Under the pieces are notes generated by a model. It saw only the letters and a list, made by a program, of their open reading frames with translations. It did not search any database and was not told where the DNA came from. Shown in pieces: positions 14,302-18,203 of a DNA stretch of 18,203 nt (the first letter of the stretch is position 1; the number at the start of each line of letters is the position of its first letter). Source of the stretch: Clostridiales bacterium UBA1206 (lineage in GTDB: Bacteria; Bacillota; Clostridia; Oscillospirales; CAG-382); NCBI GenBank assembly GCA_002310055.1, contig DBXS01000031.1, forward strand, positions 63,441-81,643. The letters are read 5' to 3'. The translations under genes were made by a program, and so were the position numbers.

Positions 14302-14904
14302 TTATTTTTTGCCCGGGAATTCGGGGTTATAAGCGTAAAAATTCTTGCTGCTCAGGTTATCGCGTATCACGCGCAAGCCGTCGCCGAAGCGCTGGAAATG
14401 CGTCACCTCGCGCTGGCGCAGGAAACGTATGGGATCCAGCACGTCGGGATCGTCGGTGAAACGGATGATGTTGTCGTAGGTCGTGCGCGCCTTCTGTTCG
14501 GCGGCGAGGTCTTCCATGATATCGGTTATGGCGTCGCCCTTGGACTGGAACGAAGCCGCGGTGAACGGCACTCCCGAAGCCGCCACGGGGTAGATACCGG
14601 TGGTATGGTCCACGAAATAGGCGTCGAATCCCGCTTCCTTTATCTGTTCCGGGGTGAGGTTCCGCGTGAGCTGATACACGATCGCCGAAACGATCTCCTG
14701 GTGCGCGAGTTCCTCGGTGCCTACGTCGGTGAGTATGCCTATAACTTCTTTATAAGGCATTGAATATCTTTGCGAAAGATAGCGCATCGCCGCGCCCGCT
14801 TCGCCGTCGGGGCCGCCGTAGGCGGTGATTATGAGTTTGGCGAGCGCGGGGTTGGGGTTTTTGATCTTTACCGGGTACTGGAGCTTCTTTTCGTATTGCC
14901 ACAT
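14302..14904 (-). CDS. cotJC: Spore coat protein CotJC (manganese catalase family)
   Basis: A 200-residue ferritin-like protein of the CotJC/Mn-catalase family found in spore coats. It begins MWQYEKKLQYPV, a typical CotJC start. Likely metal ligands are Glu35 in GPDGEAGAAMRYL, Glu64-His68 in GTEELAHQE, Glu136 in EDLAAEQKAR and His169 in REVTHFQRF. It is shorter than true Mn catalases, as usual for CotJC. The ATG is directly behind GGAGGTGA, which overlaps the cotJB stop. It is the last gene of cotJA-cotJB-cotJC. Catalase activity is possible but unproven. Confidence 0.95.
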   Translation of the reverse strand: MWQYEKKLQYPVKIKNPNPALAKLIITAYGGPDGEAGAAMRYLSQRYSMPYKEVIGILTDVGTEELAHQEIVSAIVYQLTRNLTPEQIKEAGFDAYFVDHTTGIYPVAASGVPFTAASFQSKGDAITDIMEDLAAEQKARTTYDNIIRFTDDPDVLDPIRFLRQREVTHFQRFGDGLRVIRDNLSSKNFYAYNPEFPGKK

Positions 14905-14910
14905 ACCGCG

Positions 14911-15177
14911 TCACCTCCCGTTCTGCCAGGGCCACGGACCGTCGATCCAGGTCCAGGAATCCTGTTTTACGCAGTTTGCGGTCACGGGGCCGTACTGCGA
15001 CGCGTACTGCGCGTGCAGTTCGTTGCGTTCGGCAACGGCGCGTTTGTAAAAATCCATGGCTTTTTTGTTGTTGGGATGTCCGTCGAGATAAAGCACGGTC
15101 TCATGTATGACGAAATCAACGTCCGTAAGTTTTTGCATAAGCGCTTCTTTTGTCATCGTCTGCATACCGCCGTTCAT
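14911..15177 (-). CDS. cotJB: Spore coat protein CotJB
   Basis: An 88-residue small spore-coat protein with the CotJB hallmarks: LMQKLTDVDFVIHETVLYLDGHPNNKKAM, the Y-K-R-A-V-A-E-R-N-E-L helix, and the C-terminal aromatic WTWIDGPWPWQ. It starts at ATG 15177 behind GGAGGG and overlaps the cotJA stop by 4 nt (ATGA). It ends 6 nt before cotJC. Its molecular role in coat assembly is not known in detail. Confidence 0.95.
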   Translation of the reverse strand: MNGGMQTMTKEALMQKLTDVDFVIHETVLYLDGHPNNKKAMDFYKRAVAERNELHAQYASQYGPVTANCVKQDSWTWIDGPWPWQNGR

Positions 15178-15407
15178 CTTTCGCCCTCCTGGCCGTAAAA
15201 CGGCTTGACGAGAGTTTTGAACAGCGAGCCGTGAGCGAGCGCTTCGGAATAGTCCGTGTAATACCCCGAAAACGTCTGATACGGCACGTACGCCATCGTG
15301 AGCACCTGGATCTCTTCGGGCGCTTTTTCGTCTTCCACGCCGTTTTGCGGCGGAGTCATCATACCGAGCATATCGTCAAAGCCGGCGTTCTTACCGAATA
15401 TATCCAT
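15174..15407 (-). CDS. cotJA: Spore coat-associated protein CotJA
   Basis: A 77-residue protein with the CotJA core LTMAYVPYQTFSGYYTDYSEALAHGSLFKTLVKPFYG. An upstream ATG at 15458 is in frame, but it falls at the -10 of the candidate promoter. The ATG at 15407 has GGAG at 15418-15421 (10-nt spacing) and is chosen. The N-terminus MDIFGKNAGFDDMLGMM is poorly conserved in the family. It is the first gene of the cotJ operon, and its stop overlaps the cotJB start. Confidence 0.9.
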   Translation of the reverse strand: MDIFGKNAGFDDMLGMMTPPQNGVEDEKAPEEIQVLTMAYVPYQTFSGYYTDYSEALAHGSLFKTLVKPFYGQEGER

Positions 15408-15457
15408 ATAGATAAAACTCCGTATCGTTAATATTTGCAGCGGTATCCCGCTGTTCA

Positions 15458-15484
15458 TATTATATGCCCGGCGAGGCGAAACGT
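15458..15484 (-). promoter_or_regulatory. Candidate sporulation-sigma promoter of cotJABC
   Basis: On the - strand CATATAATA (15458-15466) fits the mother-cell -10 form CATAnnnTA. An AC dinucleotide 16 nt further upstream (15483-15484) fits a sigma-K-like -35. A sigma-A reading (TATAAT at 15459-15464) would need a 19-nt spacer to CTGACA. In B. subtilis cotJ is controlled by mother-cell sigma factors, which supports this reading. Confidence 0.55.
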
Positions 15485-15513
15485 GTCAGATATTGCGGTC
15501 CGGAAAAAGCGCG

Positions 15514-15762
15514 CTATTTGAAAAACCCACGCTTTACAAACGCTTCGGATTCGACCGACAGGAACGTATAACCCGCGTCAGTGATCGCCTTTTCGAGCTT
15601 TGCGGCGTCCGCCGGTTCCTCGGTCAGAAAAGACGCTTCCTTGCGAGTTCGCGACGCCTTGACCTTTTTGGCGTTTGGAAAAACTTTTCGTATGGTGTCG
15701 CGGATATGCGATTCGCACATCCCGCACATCATACCTTCTATCTTCACGGTCACTTTATTCAT
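15514..15762 (-). CDS. Heavy-metal-associated (HMA) domain protein, CopZ-like
   Basis: An 82-residue stand-alone ferredoxin-fold metal-binding domain. The motif is KIEGMMCGMCESHI with Cys13 and Cys16 (CxxC), followed by a basic RKVFPNAKKVKASRTRKE segment. The C-terminus DAGYTFLSVES is typical of HMA domains (GY-x(3-4)-VE). Such proteins carry Cu(I) or another soft metal in the cytosol; the metal here is unknown. It starts at ATG 15762 behind GGAGG (15767-15771). No copper ATPase is visible. It lies 69 nt downstream of the ABC permease gene, separated by a hairpin and a 16-bp palindrome. Confidence 0.9.
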   Translation of the reverse strand: MNKVTVKIEGMMCGMCESHIRDTIRKVFPNAKKVKASRTRKEASFLTEEPADAAKLEKAITDAGYTFLSVESEAFVKRGFFK

Positions 15763-15775
15763 ATTGCCTCCTTTG

Positions 15776-15791
15776 GTTAGCCGTGGCTAAC
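15776..15791. promoter_or_regulatory. Perfect palindrome GTTAGCCGTGGCTAAC upstream of the HMA gene
   Basis: Two 7-bp arms separated by 2 nt, ending 4 nt upstream of the HMA ribosome site. The TTAG...CTAA arrangement resembles operators of metal-responsive DtxR/IdeR/MntR-type repressors. It could instead be an mRNA hairpin limiting translation. No clear -10/-35 was found beside it. Confidence 0.5.
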
Positions 15792-15800
15792 TCATTCCCT

Positions 15801-15830
15801 AAAATCAAGGGCTTGCGCCCCTGATTTTGT
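15801..15830. terminator. Hairpin between the ABC permease and HMA genes
   Basis: A 12-bp stem with one mismatch (15801-15812 with 15817-15828) and TTGC loop lies just after the permease stop. On the - strand the stem ends in TTTT but no long T run follows, so it is a weak terminator or attenuator. The T-rich tail is better on the + strand. Confidence 0.6.
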
Positions 15831-15831
15831 T

Positions 15832-18203
15832 TTATTCCGCGTTTTTAAGCGCCTCGACCATATCGATCTTTTTGTTTTTGCGCGCCACCATCCAGCCGAC
15901 GAGGAGCGAAACGCCGAATGTCAGCAGGATCGAGACCGAATAAGTCAACGGTCCGAGCATCAGTTTCATTTCGTATTCGCCCGCGAGCGCCGTCAGCATC
16001 CAATAGAGCGTGCCGAGCCCCGCGGGGAGCCCGAGGATCACGCCGATAACGGTCAGCCAGATATTCTGCGAGATCAGCAACTGGCCTATCTTTTTGCTCC
16101 GGAAACCGAGCACCTTGAGCGTGGCAAGCTCGCGTGAGCGTTCGACGTAGCTCATAATCCCGAGGTTGTAAAGCACCACGATCCCGAGGATAACGGCTGC
16201 GACGACGAGGATCAGCACCATTGAATCCATTATTTCGACAAAGCTCGCAAAGCTGTCCATAAGCTGACGTTTGTCCTGCTTGCCGGAAATAAGCGCCGAA
16301 GACGGGATCTCGCTTGAATCCTTGTTCGTATAAACGGCGGAGACGCTGTATTTTATGCCGAGCTCGTCGGCGTATTTATCGGTCATCGTGACGCTTTCCG
16401 TCATAATAGACCGGTTGTAGCCGACGACTTTGACGCGATACGTCTCCTCGCCGCCGTAGGGCGAAAACTCGATATATTCGCCGATCTTCGCTCTGTCTGC
16501 AAGCCTCAGGCAGAGATACACGCCGTCGTCGCGCAGGTCTATATCCTTGTTATCTTCGTCGATAACGCTGAATCTGCCGTTTTCGTTGTGGACGATATCG
16601 AGTGTCGCGGTATATCCGTCGATACTGATGCCGGAATAGCTTTCCCAGTCGCCCTCGAGGTCGGCGATAAGCTGATCGACCTTTTCGCGTTCCGAATTCT
16701 CGACGACGTTGACTTTCGTCGCGTAATGAGAAACGCCGTTGTCCAAGAGGTCGAGGAAGCCCGCCATAGTGTCGCGCATCCCGAGTCCCCCGACGAGCAG
16801 GATCATACAGCCGACGATGCCGAGGAGCGTCATAGCGAAACGGCTCTTGTGGCGCATAAGGTCGCGCAGGTTCCATTTCGTAGCGAAGCTCATTTTGGAA
16901 AAGAACGGCAGTTTTTCGAGTATGGACTTTTTCATATTCTTAGGCGTATAGGGACGGAGCGCGTCCGCCGCCGTGCCGCGCAGCTGCGCGCGTACCGACA
17001 GGAAGCTGATGAGCGCGAGGAGCAGCACCGTTCCCGCTATGACCGGCCAGCAGAACGCGGGCGTCGCCGCAGACCAGTCGGGCATATCAAAGTAGGTGCC
17101 CATCATCCCGTTTTCGCTCATCACCGCTTTGCAGACGAAATATCCGAGCACCGCGCCGAGCGCCGAGCCTACGATACCGATGAACAGACCGTAGAACGAA
17201 TAGTGCAAAAGTATCGTGCGGTTTTTGAAGCCGAGCGCCTTGAGCACGCCGATCTGCGTCTTTTCCTGCGTGGCGATGCGGTGCATCGTCGTCACCATCG
17301 TCAGGATGGCGATCGCGAGGAAGAGCACCGGCAGGATGGAGCCCATCGCCTTGCCTTCGGTCGCCTCGCCCATCGCTTCTTTATACACGGCGTGGTCGTC
17401 CTTTGATACGACCATCAGCGTTTTGCCGAGTTTTTCCTTCACGGCGTCTTCCAGTTCGGATTTTTCAAGATTTGAAAGCAGATTGATCTGGGGGAACGCT
17501 TTGTCGGTCGCCTCCGCAAGCACCTCGTCGGTCAGCATCGTTTCCGCCTGCTCATTTATCATTTCAGCCGGAACGCCCGCCTTCTGTAGCTCGTCTTTTA
17601 TGGTATTCAAAACCTTTTCGCGGATGATCGCGCTAAGCTTTGCAGGTGAAATATACGCGTAGCCGAACGTATTGAAGTCCGGCATGACCTGGTTGCTGTC
17701 CGCAAGGCAGATCATATGCTCGCCGGCTTTGATCAGCCCGACGACGCGGCTTTCGATATCCAGTCCCTGAAATTCAAGCGTCAGCGTGTCGCCGATCTTA
17801 ATGTCGTTGAGTTTTGCGAATTTGTCGGACAGCCAGACGCCGTCGCCGTTTTCGTCGTATCCGGCGCCGTCCGTCAGCGTAAACTGTGATACGGTATAGT
17901 TTTCCGATACGTCGAGCGCGAGCGCTTTCTTGCTGTCGCCCTTGAGTTCGAGATTGACCGACAGATACCGCGTCGCCGCGTCCACGCCGTCTATCGAAGC
18001 GATCTTTTCAAGATCGTCCTTTGTGAAACCGGTTTCTGAATACAGACGGTAGTCGGCGTATTTCGTTTGTTCAAAGAAGTTTCCGACGTCGTATTCGATG
18101 GTCTTCCATTCCATATTGAAGCCGAGGAAAATGCCGATCCCCAGCGTCATCATAATGATCATCGAAATGAACTGCGCCTTATAGCTCCACGCGGTGCGGA
18201 GCA
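15832..18203 (-). CDS. FtsX-like ABC transporter permease, 5'-truncated by the window edge
   Basis: A membrane permease of the FtsX/MacB-like superfamily that works with a separate ATPase. At least 789 residues are visible. The frame stays open through 18203 (residues RTAWSYKAQFIS precede the Met at 18162), so the true start lies outside. Counting from that Met, transmembrane segments are at about 1-15, 274-293, 320-344, 370-390, 441-462 and three near the C-terminus. A large extracytoplasmic region lies at about 20-270 and a second between the two membrane groups. The FtsX hallmarks GVLKALGFKNRTI and ELATLKVLGFRSKKIG follow the first helix of each group, indicating a duplicated architecture. 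The substrate is unknown; peptide, lipid or antimicrobial export are typical for the group. The cognate ATPase is probably to the right of the window. Confidence 0.93.
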   Translation of the reverse strand, partial: LRTAWSYKAQFISMIIMMTLGIGIFLGFNMEWKTIEYDVGNFFEQTKYADYRLYSETGFTKDDLEKIASIDGVDAATRYLSVNLELKGDSKKALALDVSENYTVSQFTLTDGAGYDENGDGVWLSDKFAKLNDIKIGDTLTLEFQGLDIESRVVGLIKAGEHMICLADSNQVMPDFNTFGYAYISPAKLSAIIREKVLNTIKDELQKAGVPAEMINEQAETMLTDEVLAEATDKAFPQINLLSNLEKSELEDAVKEKLGKTLMVVSKDDHAVYKEAMGEATEGKAMGSILPVLFLAIAILTMVTTMHRIATQEKTQIGVLKALGFKNRTILLHYSFYGLFIGIVGSALGAVLGYFVCKAVMSENGMMGTYFDMPDWSAATPAFCWPVIAGTVLLLALISFLSVRAQLRGTAADALRPYTPKNMKKSILEKLPFFSKMSFATKWNLRDLMRHKSRFAMTLLGIVGCMILLVGGLGMRDTMAGFLDLLDNGVSHYATKVNVVENSEREKVDQLIADLEGDWESYSGISIDGYTATLDIVHNENGRFSVIDEDNKDIDLRDDGVYLCLRLADRAKIGEYIEFSPYGGEETYRVKVVGYNRSIMTESVTMTDKYADELGIKYSVSAVYTNKDSSEIPSSALISGKQDKRQLMDSFASFVEIMDSMVLILVVAAVILGIVVLYNLGIMSYVERSRELATLKVLGFRSKKIGQLLISQNIWLTVIGVILGLPAGLGTLYWMLTALAGEYEMKLMLGPLTYSVSILLTFGVSLLVGWMVARKNKKIDMVEALKNAE

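Noticed and set aside
15408..15458. N-terminal extension of CotJA from the ATG at 15458
   Set aside because: The ATG abuts the -10 element and has no ribosome site; the ATG at 15407 has a GGAG site.

Overview
The window looks like chromosomal DNA from an anaerobic, endospore-type Firmicute (class Clostridia, probably an uncultured gut or anaerobic-digester lineage). The evidence is a cotJA-cotJB-cotJC spore-coat operon, rubrerythrin, an electron-bifurcating NfnAB pair, an NADP-type glutamate dehydrogenase, clean sigma-A type promoters with strong GGAGG ribosome binding sites, and many short overlapping gene junctions. Genus cannot be read from the sequence. No phage, transposase, plasmid or CRISPR genes were seen.

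Region 1 (1-7772) is a glycan and sugar region. It opens with the C-terminal part of a GH127-type beta-L-arabinofuranosidase on the + strand. A shared terminator separates it from a convergent unit, pepT followed by a large DUF4434-type lipoprotein. A divergent promoter pair at about 4570-4645 drives pepT leftward. Rightward it drives a compact DUF4434-type protein, an RpiR/SIS-domain regulator and a BaiN/YhiN-like flavoprotein. The two DUF4434-type proteins share three motifs and lie on opposite sides of the divergent promoter.

Region 2 (7791-11942) is nitrogen and redox metabolism. gdhA has its own promoter and is convergent with an nfnA-nfnB-small metallopeptidase-like operon. Nfn links NADH, ferredoxin and NADPH pools, and GdhA is predicted to use NADPH. 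The gdhA and nfnA promoters share an identical 13-base extended -10 element.

Region 3 (12017-13582) holds tRNA-Gly(CCC) with its own promoter and terminator, then about 170 bp of at least seven small hairpins spaced by ATGATG/CATCAT linkers. Next is a two-gene regulatory cassette: an XRE-type protein with a sigma-70 region 4-like C-terminus, overlapping by 4 nt a single-pass membrane protein with an anti-sigma-like N-terminus.

Region 4 (13598-18203, all - strand) reads, from right to left: a partial FtsX-type ABC permease running off the right edge, a small HMA metal-binding protein preceded by a perfect 16-bp palindrome, the cotJABC operon behind a candidate sporulation-sigma promoter, and rubrerythrin with a strong sigma-A promoter.

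The least explained parts are the hairpin array, the XRE/sigma-4 hybrid with its membrane partner, and the small HEYGH protein coupled to nfnB. None can be shown to be new without database searches.
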